Numbered from the stretch's first letter, positions 27,097-37,246 are shown. The stretch is 64,000 nucleotides of DNA from an uncultured Ilyobacter sp. (GCF_963668085.1 NZ_OY764059.1:1736001-1800000), one strand, 5' to 3'. Made by a program: numbers and translations. The notes: a model not told the origin generated them from the letters alone.

Positions 27097-28461
27097 ATGA
27101 AATTTGATTTGATTGCTTTTATGATGGACCAGTTTGTTTTAATGTTTGTTGCCGTTGTTACAGGGATGATACTTGGTAAACTTTTAAAAATAGGAACTTC
27201 AGGGACACTATTTACAGGACTTGGAATGGGATGGGCAGTGAGGAAGATGGCAGTTGAGACTGTCGCAGCAGGAGACGTTGCTGGTCACGTAAAAGCGGCA
27301 GAAAAACTTTTAAAAATATCTGTTGTAGATAAGATGTTCTTCTTACTTTTCTTGATATTATTCGTTGCAGCTGTGGGACTTCTTGCAGCAGATAAGATAG
27401 GTATCATTATTAAAAAATATGGTGCAAAATTTATAATTCTTGGATTCATCATTACTCTTTTAGGAGCTGCCACTACTTATGGTCTGACTCTTATGAGTAA
27501 AAATGCCAGCCCTTATGAGGTTTCAGGAGTTTATACAGGAGCTCTTACAAGTTCTCCAGGACTTGCAGCGGCTATCGAGACAGCCAGAGAACACGCTAGA
27601 GAATGGGCTGGAGAGTATAGCGAACTAGATGATCACGACAAAGGAAGAATATTAAATATCCTTGGTGAAGAGGGATTAACTCTTGAAAATACAGACTCTC
27701 TTACACCTGCACAAATCGATAAATTTGTAGTAAATGCAGAAGCAGGAGTTGGAGTAGGACACGCAATCGGATATCCATTTGGAGTAATAATAGTTATCAT
27801 AGCTATGAGATTCTTCCCACTTATATTCAGATTGAATGTAGACGAAGAATATAAAAAGTTTAACGAAGAGATGGCAGCAGCAGAAGCAGCTGGAGGAGTA
27901 AAAGAGATAGAAACTGTAACTTTTGACCTAACAGCATTCATACTTGCTTGTGCAGTAGGTTACTTTATCGGTAAGATAAAAATCTTCTTAGGACCTCTTG
28001 GTTACTTCGGACTTGGTTCTACAGGTGGAGTACTAATCGCAGCTCTTGTATTTGGTTACATCGGTAAAATCGGAATGTTCCACTTCAGAATGGATAAGAA
28101 AATTCTATCTGCAATAAGAGAGGTAGGTCTTGCCCTTTTCCTTGCTATAGTTGGGCTTAGATATGGATTCGCAGTTATTGATTCACTTACTGGATCAGGA
28201 CTTTTCTTAGCATTTGTTTCACTAATGGTTGGAGTAATTGCAATGACAATAGGATTCATCGTAGGAAAATACTTCATGGGAATCAACTGGATCATGCTTT
28301 CTGGAGCTATCTGTGGTGGTATGACATCTACTCCTGGACTAGGAGTGGCAATCGATGCAGTAGGTAACGATGACCCTGCAGCAGGATATGGAGCTACATA
28401 CCCATTTGCACTCTTTGGGATGGTTTTATTTACTATAATACTCCACAAATTGCCAATGTAA
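27097..28461 (+). CDS. AspT/YidE-YbjL-like membrane transporter
   Basis: A 454-residue protein with about ten membrane segments and two copies of the Asp-Al_Ex (YidE/YbjL duplication) domain. Each copy has its signature: VYTGALTSSPGLAAAIETA at ~145-165 and AICGGMTSTPGLGVAIDA near 410-427. The family includes the aspartate:alanine exchanger AspT. Unlike AspT it lacks central TrkA-C domains; a ~50-residue acidic stretch follows the first signature instead. Substrate unknown; a dicarboxylate or amino acid is likely. The start follows GGGAGG. Confidence 0.75.
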   Translation: MKFDLIAFMMDQFVLMFVAVVTGMILGKLLKIGTSGTLFTGLGMGWAVRKMAVETVAAGDVAGHVKAAEKLLKISVVDKMFFLLFLILFVAAVGLLAADKIGIIIKKYGAKFIILGFIITLLGAATTYGLTLMSKNASPYEVSGVYTGALTSSPGLAAAIETAREHAREWAGEYSELDDHDKGRILNILGEEGLTLENTDSLTPAQIDKFVVNAEAGVGVGHAIGYPFGVIIVIIAMRFFPLIFRLNVDEEYKKFNEEMAAAEAAGGVKEIETVTFDLTAFILACAVGYFIGKIKIFLGPLGYFGLGSTGGVLIAALVFGYIGKIGMFHFRMDKKILSAIREVGLALFLAIVGLRYGFAVIDSLTGSGLFLAFVSLMVGVIAMTIGFIVGKYFMGINWIMLSGAICGGMTSTPGLGVAIDAVGNDDPAAGYGATYPFALFGMVLFTIILHKLPM

Positions 28462-28476
28462 GACCTATAAATATCA

Positions 28477-28504
28477 AAATGGCAGTGAATTCACTGCCAT
28501 TTTT
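28477..28504. terminator. Bidirectional terminator
   Basis: Perfect palindrome AAATGGCAGTGAATTCACTG and onwards, T-run at 28500-28505. It separates the convergent transporter and comM genes. Confidence 0.9.
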
Positions 28505-28525
28505 TATTTGCTTCTTTATTTATAT

Positions 28526-30031
28526 TTATTTTTTTCTATAAGAAAGTGCCTCTAAAATATCCCCTTTATCTATATACTCTCTGTTTTCAAGATCAGCTAT
28601 TGTCCTTGCAACTTTCAAGGTTTTATCATAACCCCTAGCAGAAAGACCCAGACTTTCAATGGCACCTTTCAATAACTTCAAGCTTTCCTCATCTAATTTA
28701 CAATATTTTTTTATCTCCTTCTGGGTCATATTGGAGTTTAGCTTTCCATCTCCCATCCTGATTCTCTGATTTTCTCTGGCTGCTTCCACCCTACTTCTTA
28801 TGGTTTCAGAACTCTCGCCTTCGCCGTAATTTAAAAGTTCTTCTGTTTTTAGTTTTTTGACTTCAACATAGAGGTCCATCCTGTCAACAATGGGCCCTGA
28901 GATTTTCTTCTTATAGTTATTTATCTGATGCTGGGTGCAGGTGCACTTTCCTCCCTCTTCAAAAAGTAAGCCACAATTACATGGGTTACTGGCCAATATC
29001 AAAATAAAGTCTGTGGGGAAATCAACCCTGTAAGAAGCCCTTGTAATGGAAATTTTTCTGTCTTCCACAGGCTGTCTTAAGGTTTCCAGGACATTTTTAG
29101 GAAATTCTGTAGCCTCATCTAAAAAAAGTACCCCTGTATGAGCCAAGGTTATCTCTCCAGCCTTAGGAACTCTTCCACCTCCTACCAGGGCAACAACTGA
29201 TGAGGAATGATGTGGATTTCTAAAGGGCCTTCTGTTTACAATGGGAAAATTCCCGTCTAAAAGTCCGTTGCTGCTATATATCTTGGTAGACTCCACTATC
29301 TCTTTTTGAGTCATCCTTGGCATAATTGTAGGAAGTCTTTTAGCCAGCATTGATTTCCCTGATCCCGGACTTCCTACCATGAAGAGATTGTGTCCTCCTG
29401 CTGCTGATATTTCAAGGGCTCTTTTAGCGGCATACTGTCCCTTTACCTCTTTAAAATCAAAATTATAACTATTTTCTTTGTATTCATCTGTTAGCTCCTC
29501 ATCATAACTCTGGATTTTACCCTCGTCAATGAATTCTAACACTTCCTTCAAACTTCTCACAGGGATAACCTCTATACCCTCTATCATCACGGCTTCCCTC
29601 ATATTTTCCTTGGGAATGACTATCCCTCTCATTCCCTTCTCCTTTGCACATATGACGGCATTTATGACTCCACTAGTTCTTTTCACGCTCCCTCCCAAAG
29701 ACAGCTCCCCTATAAACATATAATCCGAAAGTCTGGTTTCGTCTTTGATATATTCAAAAGACCTCATTATACCTATTGCTATAGGCAGATCAAACTGTGG
29801 CCCCTCTTTTTTAATCCCTGCAGGAGAAAGGTTCACAAGTATTCTTTTTGGATTCATACTAAAACCGCAGTTTTTAATTGCAGCCTTTACCCTTTCCCGA
29901 CTCTCTGATATTGCCGCATCTGCAAGACCTACTATATTAAAAATCGGCAGCCCGTTGCTTATATCAACTTCCACTTCCACCTGGTACGGATCTATTCCCA
30001 GAAAACCTGAACTCAAAACTTTAGCAAGCAT
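28526..30031 (-). CDS. comM: YifB/ComM-family Mg-chelatase-like AAA+ ATPase
   Basis: A 501-residue AAA+ protein. The N-terminal Lon-like domain (LSPAGIKKEGPQFDLPIAIG) precedes a Walker A motif GSPGSGKSMLAKRL, Walker B VLFLDEATEF, and a Zn-like Cys group (NPCNCGLLFEEGGKCTC). ComM is a branch-migration helicase that helps integrate taken-up DNA. I use the ATG at 30031 (MLAKVLSSGFLGID, the family start), with GGGGTG five bases upstream; a frame to 30061 has no ribosome site. Confidence 0.92.
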   Translation of the reverse strand: MLAKVLSSGFLGIDPYQVEVEVDISNGLPIFNIVGLADAAISESRERVKAAIKNCGFSMNPKRILVNLSPAGIKKEGPQFDLPIAIGIMRSFEYIKDETRLSDYMFIGELSLGGSVKRTSGVINAVICAKEKGMRGIVIPKENMREAVMIEGIEVIPVRSLKEVLEFIDEGKIQSYDEELTDEYKENSYNFDFKEVKGQYAAKRALEISAAGGHNLFMVGSPGSGKSMLAKRLPTIMPRMTQKEIVESTKIYSSNGLLDGNFPIVNRRPFRNPHHSSSVVALVGGGRVPKAGEITLAHTGVLFLDEATEFPKNVLETLRQPVEDRKISITRASYRVDFPTDFILILASNPCNCGLLFEEGGKCTCTQHQINNYKKKISGPIVDRMDLYVEVKKLKTEELLNYGEGESSETIRSRVEAARENQRIRMGDGKLNSNMTQKEIKKYCKLDEESLKLLKGAIESLGLSARGYDKTLKVARTIADLENREYIDKGDILEALSYRKK

Positions 30032-30207
30032 TTCATCACCCCACTCTATACTTTTTCCCATATATTTTTTCTTTTTCTCACAAACTTTCCTTTTTTATTT
30101 CTCCAGATCAAAGAATGAAAAGATTATTTCCCAAGCTAAAAAATAAAACAGGTATAAAAATATAACACTGAGATTAAAAATAGATACTTTTAATAAACAC
30201 ATTGGTG

Positions 30208-30247
30208 TTAATAAAAAAAAGGACTTAAAAACACTTTTTTTTATTAA
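30208..30247. repeat. 14-bp perfect inverted repeat upstream of the BMP lipoprotein gene
   Basis: TTAATAAAAAAAAG (30208-30221) and its exact complement (30234-30247) around 12 nt, ~50 bp before the start codon, in the divergent gap between comM and the lipoprotein gene. Either a regulator site or a weak hairpin in the promoter region; low GC content argues against an efficient terminator. Confidence 0.5.
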
Positions 30248-30296
30248 AATCCTGTGTTAGAATTACATGTAGTTATTTTATTTAGGAGGAGAATAT

Positions 30297-31277
30297 ATGA
30301 AAAAGATTTTTGCATTTCTGATGGTTGTTATGATGCTAGCATTCACTGCCTGCGGAAGTAAAGAAGAAGCAGCAAAAGAAGAAACTTTAAAAGTTGGAAT
30401 AGTTCTTTCCATAGGAGGACTTGGAGATAAGTCTTTCAACGATTCAGCCTATAGAGGTCTAGAACAAGCCAAAAAAGACCTAGGAATCGAATTTAAATAC
30501 GTAGAGCCTGCATCACCTGCAGAGGACGAGCAGTTCCTTAGAGAGTTTGCTGAAGCTGGCTATGACTTAGTTGTTGCTACTGGATTCCTTATGAAAGATG
30601 CAACTGAAAAAATGGCCAAGGAGTTTCCTGATGTCAAGTTTGCAATTATTGACGAAGTAATCGAACTTCCAAATGTATCTTCACTTGTTTTCTCTGAAGA
30701 TGAAGGTTCATTCTTAGTTGGAGCATTAGCTGCTATGATGAGTGAAACCAACACTGTTGGATTTGTCGGTGGAATGGAAGTTCCTCTTATCAAAAAATTC
30801 CAGAGAGGATATGAGATGGGGGCTAAGTATGTGAACCCAGACATAAAAGTTCTTGGACTATTTACTTCTGGACCAAATCCTTTCAACGACCCTGTTAGAG
30901 GTAAAGAAAATGCTCTTTCACTTATCAAGCAAGGAGCAGACGTTGTATACCATGCAGCAGGAGGAACTGGTGTAGGGGTTATAGATGCAGCAAAAGAGGC
31001 TGGAGTCTATGCTATCGGTGTAGATTCAAACCAAGACAATGTTGCTCCAGGAACAGTTCTTACTTCTATGATCAAAAATGTTGATGTAGCAGTATATGAC
31101 ACAGTACAGCAGGTTTTAGACAACAATTTCCAAGCAGGTATCAACAGATTCGGAGTAGCTGAAGACGGAGTTGGTACAAGTGATTTTGCAAATACAAAAG
31201 ATGTTATCGGAGAAGAAAAATTAAATAAATTAAACGAGATAAAAGAAAAAATTATAAATGGTGAAATTAAATTCTAA
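30297..31277 (+). CDS. BMP family lipoprotein (purine-nucleoside-binding, PnrA-like)
   Basis: A 326-residue substrate-binding lipoprotein. The signal peptide ends in a lipobox (LAFTAC, Cys at ~19). The mature part begins VGIVLSIGGLGDKSFNDSAYRGL, the signature of the BMP/PnrA family that binds purine nucleosides for an ABC transporter. No permease or ATPase gene is adjacent, so the partner transporter must be elsewhere. The ATG follows TTAGGAGGAG and a terminator follows the stop: a monocistronic gene. Confidence 0.85.
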   Translation: MKKIFAFLMVVMMLAFTACGSKEEAAKEETLKVGIVLSIGGLGDKSFNDSAYRGLEQAKKDLGIEFKYVEPASPAEDEQFLREFAEAGYDLVVATGFLMKDATEKMAKEFPDVKFAIIDEVIELPNVSSLVFSEDEGSFLVGALAAMMSETNTVGFVGGMEVPLIKKFQRGYEMGAKYVNPDIKVLGLFTSGPNPFNDPVRGKENALSLIKQGADVVYHAAGGTGVGVIDAAKEAGVYAIGVDSNQDNVAPGTVLTSMIKNVDVAVYDTVQQVLDNNFQAGINRFGVAEDGVGTSDFANTKDVIGEEKLNKLNEIKEKIINGEIKF

Positions 31278-31295
31278 TCAATCTCTTAGTTTTTT

Positions 31296-31329
31296 AGGTT
31301 TCCAGATTTAGCTCTGGAAACCTTTTTTT
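31296..31329 (+). terminator. Terminator of the BMP lipoprotein gene
   Basis: AGGTTTCCAGA pairs with TCTGGAAACCT (31313-31323), followed by T's. Confidence 0.9.
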
Positions 31330-31362
31330 ATTCTCAAAATAAACTAAACTGACAATCTAGTA

Positions 31363-31391
31363 TAAAAAAAGACACTCAATTAAGAGTGCCT
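31363..31391 (-). terminator. Terminator of glmU-prs
   Basis: On the minus strand GGCACTC...GAGTGTC with one G-U pair, followed by TTTTTTT, about 20 bp past the prs stop. Confidence 0.8.
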
Positions 31392-31410
31392 AAGTTTATA
31401 CTAAACCTTA

Positions 31411-32370
31411 TTATCTTTTCTCAAAAAGCTCAGAAATAGATTCGTTATTTACAATTCTCTTTATTGCTTCTGCAAAAAGTAGATCTACAGAAAGTACTTT
31501 TATTTTTCCTATTTTCTTTTCTTCAACAAGATTTATAGAGTCTGTCACAACAACCTCTTTAAGTGGTGAAGATTCAAGTCTTTCCATTGCAGGACCTGAT
31601 AAAATTCCATGCGTACAGCAAGCATATGCCTCTTTAGCACCTCTTTTTATTATGGCTTCAGCACCGTTTGTTATTGTCCCAGCTGTATCTATCATATCAT
31701 CGATAAATATCGCAGTTTTACCCTCTACTTCTCCTATGAGGTTCATAACCTCTGACATGTTTGGTTTTGGTCTTCTTTTGTCGATAATGGCTATTTTACA
31801 GTCTAGCCATTCAGATAATTTTCTTGCTCTTTTCACTCCTCCAACATCTGGAGATACTACTACTACGTTGTCACCACTTAAGCCCTTCTCTATAAAGTAT
31901 TTTGCTAGAATAGGCAAAGCTTGCAGGTGATCCACAGGAATATCAAAGAATCCTTGAATCTGGTTAGCGTGAAGATCCATAGTTAAAATTCTAGAAGCTC
32001 CAGCTACAGTTAAAAGGTTAGCTACGAGTTTAGATGTAATTGGCTCTCTTGGACTCGCCTTTCTATCTTGTCTTGCATATCCATAATAAGGGATAACCAC
32101 ATTTATCGTTTTTACTGAAGCTCTTTTTAGAGCATCAATAAATATCAAAAGCTCCATAAGATTTTCATTTACCGGCTCTGAAGTAGACTGGACGATAAAT
32201 ACATCGCATCCTCTTACCGTTTCGTTGATTCTTGCGTAAATTTCACCATCTTTAAACCTGACAATATTTGCGTCTCCCAAAGGAAGTCCACATTTTTCAG
32301 CGATTTTTCTGGCTAAGTTGATATTTGAATTCCCTGTAAAAATCTTTACATCTCTCGCTTCTCTTATCAT
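31411..32370 (-). CDS. prs: Ribose-phosphate pyrophosphokinase
   Basis: A 319-residue enzyme making PRPP from ribose 5-phosphate and ATP. It shows the tandem PRTase-fold domains, the ATP/metal motif [12 protein letters not shown] and the PRPP loop [12 protein letters not shown]. Length is standard. The ATG at 32370 shares one base with the glmU stop (TAATG), the usual glmU-prs coupling. Confidence 0.96.
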   Translation of the reverse strand: MIREARDVKIFTGNSNINLARKIAEKCGLPLGDANIVRFKDGEIYARINETVRGCDVFIVQSTSEPVNENLMELLIFIDALKRASVKTINVVIPYYGYARQDRKASPREPITSKLVANLLTVAGASRILTMDLHANQIQGFFDIPVDHLQALPILAKYFIEKGLSGDNVVVVSPDVGGVKRARKLSEWLDCKIAIIDKRRPKPNMSEVMNLIGEVEGKTAIFIDDMIDTAGTITNGAEAIIKRGAKEAYACCTHGILSGPAMERLESSPLKEVVVTDSINLVEEKKIGKIKVLSVDLLFAEAIKRIVNNESISELFEKR

Positions 32371-33719
32371 TACTTTTTATTCCACTCCTTTTTAATTGTC
32401 TGCTTACTTCTAGCCACTCCCAGTGCATTTGAAGGAATATCTTTTGTGATTACCGAACCTGCTCCGGTAAGTGCGTTGTCACCTATCTCTAGTGGTGCCA
32501 CAAGCATACTATCACTTCCTATAAATACATCTTTACCAATTTTTGTCTTGTGTTTGTTCTTACCATCGTAGTTACATGTGATAGTTCCAGCCCCTATATT
32601 GGTGTCTGACCCTATCTCAGCATCTCCAAGATAAGTAAGATGCCCTGCCTTTACCCCTGTTTCTAGCACAGATTTTTTCACTTCCACAAAGTTACCTATG
32701 TGTACTTTTTCTTTCAGGTGCGATTTCGGTCTGATATGAGCAAAAGGACCTATAGTCACTCCCTGTTCCAAAATACTTTCTTTAATTACTGAACTTTGTA
32801 TATTAACATTGTTACCAATTTTGGAATCTAATATTCTTGTGTTTCCTATTATTTCACAGTTTTTTCCTATGGTGGTCTCGCCCTGAAGCAAGGCTCCTGG
32901 GTAAATTACAGTATCTGCCCCTATCTCTACACTATCTTCTATATATGTATTTTTAGGATCTATCAATATAACTCCGTTATTCATCAGATCTAGATTTTTT
33001 CTATTTCTAAGTACAGCCTCTGCCTCTGCGAGCTGGACTTTAGAATTTACTCCCAAAACCTCTTCATTGTTTTCAAGTATGTAAGTCTCTACCTTTTCAC
33101 CGTCATTTACATTTATAGCGATAACATCAGTCAGATAATACTCATTTTTTTCAACATGTTTCTCTATCTTAGAAAGAGCCTTGAAAAGTTTCTTTGAATC
33201 AAAACAGTAAACTCCCGCATTGATCTCCTTTATCTTCTTTTCATTCTCTGTTGCTTCCTTTTCCTCTACTATGGCACTAACCAGGCCATTTTCCTTTACT
33301 ATTCTTCCATACCCATAGGGGTCTTCAACTATAGAAGTCAAAATGGTCGTTACAGCCCCAGATTCCCTATGTTTTTTATGCATTTTTTCCAATGTTTCAG
33401 AAGTTAGAAGAGGTGTGTCTCCGCACACTACCATTATATCTCCATCATAATCTTTAAGCTTTTCTTCTGACATCATTATAGCGTGTCCAGTTCCTAGTTG
33501 TTTTTCCTGTACTACGTACTCTACATCACCTAGAGAATCAAGGATCATCTCTTTTTCATGACCCAAAATCAGGATGTTTTCCTGAGAATTTAGGTTGTTA
33601 AGAACCTCTATAATTTTCTTTATCATAGGAATTCCGTTTACCTTGTGCAAAACTTTTGGTAGATCTGACTTCATTCTAGTGCCTTTTCCTGCAGCTAAAA
33701 TCAAAGTTTTCAAATTCAT
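32370..33719 (-). CDS. glmU: Bifunctional UDP-GlcNAc pyrophosphorylase / GlcN-1-P acetyltransferase
   Basis: A 449-residue enzyme of UDP-GlcNAc synthesis, feeding peptidoglycan and LPS. The N-terminal uridyltransferase domain starts [20 protein letters not shown]; the C-terminal half is a left-handed beta-helix of hexapeptide repeats with the acetyltransferase His region ([12 protein letters not shown]). I use the ATG at 33719, which has GGGGGA six bases upstream; a longer frame would add 11 residues before the conserved start. Confidence 0.95.
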   Translation of the reverse strand: MNLKTLILAAGKGTRMKSDLPKVLHKVNGIPMIKKIIEVLNNLNSQENILILGHEKEMILDSLGDVEYVVQEKQLGTGHAIMMSEEKLKDYDGDIMVVCGDTPLLTSETLEKMHKKHRESGAVTTILTSIVEDPYGYGRIVKENGLVSAIVEEKEATENEKKIKEINAGVYCFDSKKLFKALSKIEKHVEKNEYYLTDVIAINVNDGEKVETYILENNEEVLGVNSKVQLAEAEAVLRNRKNLDLMNNGVILIDPKNTYIEDSVEIGADTVIYPGALLQGETTIGKNCEIIGNTRILDSKIGNNVNIQSSVIKESILEQGVTIGPFAHIRPKSHLKEKVHIGNFVEVKKSVLETGVKAGHLTYLGDAEIGSDTNIGAGTITCNYDGKNKHKTKIGKDVFIGSDSMLVAPLEIGDNALTGAGSVITKDIPSNALGVARSKQTIKKEWNKK

Positions 33720-33837
33720 AAAATTTCCCCCAGTATAAAATTTCCTAAACAAAATCTAGAAAATTATAACATAGTTGCCATTATTTTTCAATATATTCAA
33801 AATTTCCACATAATTGCATAAAAGGCCCTCAATAGCA

Positions 33838-34722
33838 TCAAATTCCTTTCTCTTTCCCCTTTTTTATAAACTCTTTCATAAGAGGCGAGAAATGCTTGTC
33901 CTTATGGTGTATCAGATTAAATTCCCTATCTATTTCAAAATTTTTCAGTTTATATCCCCTAAGTTTCCCTTCGTCTAACTCTTTTTTTACAGTTAGCTTA
34001 GAAAGACAGCTTATTCCCAGTCCTGTCATTATAATCTCTTTTATCGCCTCAGTATTCCCTAAAGTGAAGGATTCTTTATATTTTATGTGGTTATTTTTCA
34101 TAGCCGCTTCAAAAACTTTTCGGGTTCCGCTTCCCTCTTCTCTTAAAATAAATTTTTCGGATTTAAGGTCGCTTTCATCTATCTCTTGATGTTCTCCCCA
34201 CTTATGGTTAGGGTGGGTTATTATTATAAGCTCATCCTTCCATATCTCTTCACTTTTTATCTCGTTCATATCCACTTCAGCTTCCACAAAGGCCATATCT
34301 ATATCATTTTTTAGAATCATATTTGCAATATCTTCAGTATTTCCGATTTTCAAGGAAATATCTATTTCTGGATAGTCCTTTATAAATTCTCTTATGATCT
34401 GGGGCATCACATATATACCTATTGTAGAACTAGCACCTATCTTTAGTTTACCTTTTTTCAAATCTTTTTTTTCATCTAAGACCTCTTCAAACTCTTGATA
34501 GAGGTTCATCATTCTTCTTGAGTAAGTCTTAAAAAGTTCTCCTTCGTCAGTTAGATAAAGTCTTTTTCCCAAACGATTAAACAATTTAACCCCTAGCTCC
34601 TCCTCCATCTCTTTTATCATCTGGCTTATCGCCGGTTGACTTATGTACATCTCCTTTGAGACCGTGGTCATATTCAGCTTTTCTGCAACACAATAGAATA
34701 TCTCCAATTTTCTAAGGGTCAT
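33838..34722 (-). CDS. LysR family transcriptional regulator
   Basis: A 294-residue regulator. The N-terminal winged helix-turn-helix (LRKLEIFYCVAEKLN, YISQPAISQMIKEMEEELG) is followed by a type 2 periplasmic-binding-like effector domain. It resembles the CysL/CbbR branch, but the effector and targets cannot be told. The neighbours (glmU, DUF2721) give no functional hint. The ATG follows CGGAGG. Confidence 0.88.
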   Translation of the reverse strand: MTLRKLEIFYCVAEKLNMTTVSKEMYISQPAISQMIKEMEEELGVKLFNRLGKRLYLTDEGELFKTYSRRMMNLYQEFEEVLDEKKDLKKGKLKIGASSTIGIYVMPQIIREFIKDYPEIDISLKIGNTEDIANMILKNDIDMAFVEAEVDMNEIKSEEIWKDELIIITHPNHKWGEHQEIDESDLKSEKFILREEGSGTRKVFEAAMKNNHIKYKESFTLGNTEAIKEIIMTGLGISCLSKLTVKKELDEGKLRGYKLKNFEIDREFNLIHHKDKHFSPLMKEFIKKGKEKGI

Positions 34723-34751
34723 CCTTACCTCCGTATTTGTCCAAAATCACA

Positions 34752-34776
34752 ACAAAACCCTCTGAATCACAGAGGG
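34752..34776 (-). terminator. Terminator of the J-domain/DUF2721 pair
   Basis: CCCTCTG (34758-34764) pairs with CAGAGGG (34770-34776); on the minus strand TTTTGTT follows. It also separates this pair from the LysR gene. Confidence 0.65.
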
Positions 34777-34788
34777 CTTCAATTTTTA

Positions 34789-35256
34789 TTATATTTTCCC
34801 TTTTAACATTTCATAAAATGTCTTTTCATCCAGTTTCTTAAAGTCGTCGATAGAGCAGCTTTCCCCTATACAATGAGTCAGCTGTATAGTGAGAGCTGAC
34901 ACAGAGAGCTTTATCTCAAGGGCAGACATTACAAGAGAGCACACTAAAAGAACTAGGCTGATAAAAAAGAATGCCTCACCTAAAAATATCTGGTTTAAAA
35001 AAAGAGCCAATATTGATAACACTGATAATATCAGCGCCAGTATAGCTACAAACTGCATATTTTTTGTGAGTCTTACTCTTTTTTTCAAGTTCACTATCTG
35101 TCTCAATACTCCCTCTGTAGTTTCTCCTTGAAGCATGGCCTTTTCATGGAGCTGTCTTATTAAAGCAGCCATCGCCAAAAACCTGCTTGTATAAGCTATC
35201 ATCAAAAGAGATACAGTTGAAAATAAAAGTGCTGGTGTAGTTAAAGTAAGTTCCAT
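34789..35256 (-). CDS. DUF2721 family membrane protein
   Basis: A 155-residue protein with three membrane segments (~10-28, ~68-88 and ~90-112). The N-terminal SLLMIAYTSRFLAMAALIRQLHEK, with a conserved Arg-rich turn after the first helix, is typical of DUF2721. Function unknown. The ATG follows AGGAGGGG; the gene is 12 bp downstream of the J-domain gene, so they form a pair. Confidence 0.78.
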   Translation of the reverse strand: MELTLTTPALLFSTVSLLMIAYTSRFLAMAALIRQLHEKAMLQGETTEGVLRQIVNLKKRVRLTKNMQFVAILALILSVLSILALFLNQIFLGEAFFFISLVLLVCSLVMSALEIKLSVSALTIQLTHCIGESCSIDDFKKLDEKTFYEMLKGKI

Positions 35257-35268
35257 TTTTATCCCCTC

Positions 35269-35805
35269 CTATAGAGCCCCTCTCGTCAATTTTTCATAGG
35301 CTTCGTTTATTTCCTTAAATTTTTTTTCGTGATACTCTTTTACATCATCATCAGAGGTTGCATATCTGTCTGGGTGATGTTTTCTAGCCATATCTCTGTA
35401 AGCTTTTTTTATCTCTTCCTGAGTGGCACCCTTGTTTATTCCTAGTAGGTTGTAGTATTTAGTTGTGTCTTCAAAGCCTCCGAAGTTATTTCCTGGATAC
35501 CCATTTCCGGTCCTTTGATAATGACCGCCACTTTGACCACCGGTTCTTCTAAAAAACTCGTCAAAGTCTGCGTTTCCTCCAAAATGATAATAATGGGTTC
35601 TTCCTGTACTCTTCGGATTATTCTTATTCCTGAAATAACTGATAATAAGAAGTATGAGTATAACCGGGAAAAAGTTTATAATAATAAATCCAAAAAACGT
35701 AAATAATAGCCACAAAATAACTATAAAGGGCAAAGCTCTAACTGCGTTAGTCGGACCTAAAAATAAAACGAAAATTATAAATAGCCCCATAAACAGTAAT
35801 ATCAT
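35269..35805 (-). CDS. Membrane-anchored J-domain protein
   Basis: A 178-residue protein: two hydrophobic segments in the first ~60 residues, a Gly/Tyr-rich linker, and a C-terminal J domain ([21 protein letters not shown] in ARKHHPDRY). The J domain at the C-terminus and the membrane anchor suggest it recruits DnaK to the inner membrane. It lacks the zinc finger and substrate domains of DnaJ. I use the ATG at 35805 (MILLFMGLF), seven bases after GAGGTG, instead of a frame to 35850. Confidence 0.82.
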   Translation of the reverse strand: MILLFMGLFIIFVLFLGPTNAVRALPFIVILWLLFTFFGFIIINFFPVILILLIISYFRNKNNPKSTGRTHYYHFGGNADFDEFFRRTGGQSGGHYQRTGNGYPGNNFGGFEDTTKYYNLLGINKGATQEEIKKAYRDMARKHHPDRYATSDDDVKEYHEKKFKEINEAYEKLTRGAL

Positions 35806-35930
35806 CAAATAACACCTCTTCTTTTTATAATTAAAAAAATTATAATACATATTTTAAAAACAATTATAACCTTAGTTATAATAAAAGTCAAATCTCATTA
35901 GTTCGACGAAAAATACATATAATAAGTTTA

Positions 35931-35953
35931 AAAACCTCCCAATGGGAGGTTTT
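35931..35953. terminator. Terminator of the TPR gene
   Basis: AAAACCTCCC pairs with GGGAGGTTTT around a 3-nt loop, directly past the TPR gene stop codon. Confidence 0.85.
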
Positions 35954-35955
35954 TT

Positions 35956-36516
35956 CTAAGCACATTCAAGTTCTTGTTTTAAAAACATTATCTTATTTTT
36001 TATCTCTTCATCTCTAGGATCTATTTCATATGCCGTTATATATTCTTTTAAAGCTCTCTTTATTCTTCCCATATCTTCATATTTTTTGGCAAAATCAAGA
36101 TGTGCCGTATAAATATCAAAGTCTAAAAATATTGCAAAATCATAACTCTTTATAGCTGATATGATGTCCCCGTTTCTAGAATATGCATTCCCCAAAAGAA
36201 AATAAACAAATGGTGCATCTGGAGCTACATCTAAAGATCTATTAAAATATTCTATCGCCTTAGGTTCTATATCCAACTCATAATAAAGATATCCTAAAAA
36301 AGCTAAAAAATCTGCATTTTCAGGCTCTAGTCTTATGAGTTTTTCATAAATTTTGATGGCTTCCTTGGCTTCTTTTTTATAATATAGAATTGCAGCCAAT
36401 TCTCTAAGTAGTTCAATATCAGTAGAATTTTCTAGTAAAAGCATTCTAACTTCTTCCTCTCTACTAGAGAGGTCTTTATTCACACAATACTCTTTAAAAA
36501 TTTCTGTCCTAAGCAT
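35956..36516 (-). CDS. Tetratricopeptide-repeat protein
   Basis: A 186-residue helical protein made of about four TPR units (for example AIKIYEKLIRLEPENADF, AIEYFNRSLDVAPDAPF, AIKSYDFAIFLDFDIY, ALKEYITAYEIDPRD). No signal peptide. TPRs mediate protein-protein contacts, and a specific role cannot be named. The ATG at 36516 has no clear ribosome site nearby, so the exact start is uncertain. Confidence 0.8.
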   Translation of the reverse strand: MLRTEIFKEYCVNKDLSSREEEVRMLLLENSTDIELLRELAAILYYKKEAKEAIKIYEKLIRLEPENADFLAFLGYLYYELDIEPKAIEYFNRSLDVAPDAPFVYFLLGNAYSRNGDIISAIKSYDFAIFLDFDIYTAHLDFAKKYEDMGRIKRALKEYITAYEIDPRDEEIKNKIMFLKQELECA

Positions 36517-36798
36517 AAGATTCGCTAATAACTAGCTTTCCCCCCTTTAAAGTTATACTGCCTATACCCCCCTTAACCATATGCTTCATTATAGCACGAA
36601 ATGATAAAAAGTGAAATGGTTTTATTTTAGTCCATTTTTGTCTGAATATGTTAAATAATCGATCTTTTTTGATTTTTTATTCATCTAAATATTAATTTTT
36701 TAAGGTTGAAATATTCTCAACTGAAACTATCTTTGAATATCCCATAGAAGACCTTTTTTAATTGTAATAGCTCACTTTAAGCAGTAAGACAAAAAAAA
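36517..36798. other. Non-coding gap between the TPR gene and the rplT terminator
   Basis: AT-rich, with C-runs near 36540-36575. I see no reading frame with a ribosome site and no RNA-gene signature. It presumably carries the TPR gene promoter on the minus strand, but no -35/-10 pair stands out. Confidence 0.45.
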
Positions 36799-36820
36799 GC
36801 CCCTGCACAAGGCAGAGACT
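36790..36820 (-). terminator. Terminator of infC-rpmI-rplT
   Basis: On the minus strand AGTCTCTGC...GCAGGGGCT (two G-U pairs) followed by eight T's. Confidence 0.85.
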
Positions 36821-36833
36821 TTAAAAGTTATTA

Positions 36834-37184
36834 TTATGCGTTTTTTGCAGTTTCAGCTAATTTTGAAAATTCAGCCGCATTGTTTACAGCAAGGTCAGAA
36901 AGTACTTTTCTGTCAAGCTCGATCCCAGATTTCTTAAGACCGTTCATGAACTGCGAATAAGTAAGTCCGTTTAATCTAGCAGCAGCATTTATTCTTATGA
37001 TCCAAAGCTGTCTCATTTTTCTTTTTCTTACTTTTCTATCTCTAGTTGAAAAAGCCTCTGCTCTCATTACAGCTTGGTTAGCTTGTTTGAAAACGTCACC
37101 TGAAGCTCCTCTATACCCTTTAGCAGCATCTAAAACTTTTTTATGTCTTTTTCTTCTTACAACACCAGTTTTTACTCTAGACAT
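36834..37184 (-). CDS. rplT: Large-subunit ribosomal protein L20
   Basis: A 116-residue basic protein starting [23 protein letters not shown], with the conserved ends of L20 ([21 protein letters not shown]). It is an early 50S assembly protein binding 23S rRNA. In Gram-positives and E. coli free L20 represses its own operon, which matters for the attenuator found upstream of infC. Strong AGGAGG upstream. Confidence 0.97.
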   Translation of the reverse strand: MSRVKTGVVRRKRHKKVLDAAKGYRGASGDVFKQANQAVMRAEAFSTRDRKVRKRKMRQLWIIRINAAARLNGLTYSQFMNGLKKSGIELDRKVLSDLAVNNAAEFSKLAETAKNA

Positions 37185-37246
37185 TCTTCTAGTCCTCCTC
37201 TTTACAAAAATTTGATATTAAACATCAACTTAAAATAAGAAATTTA

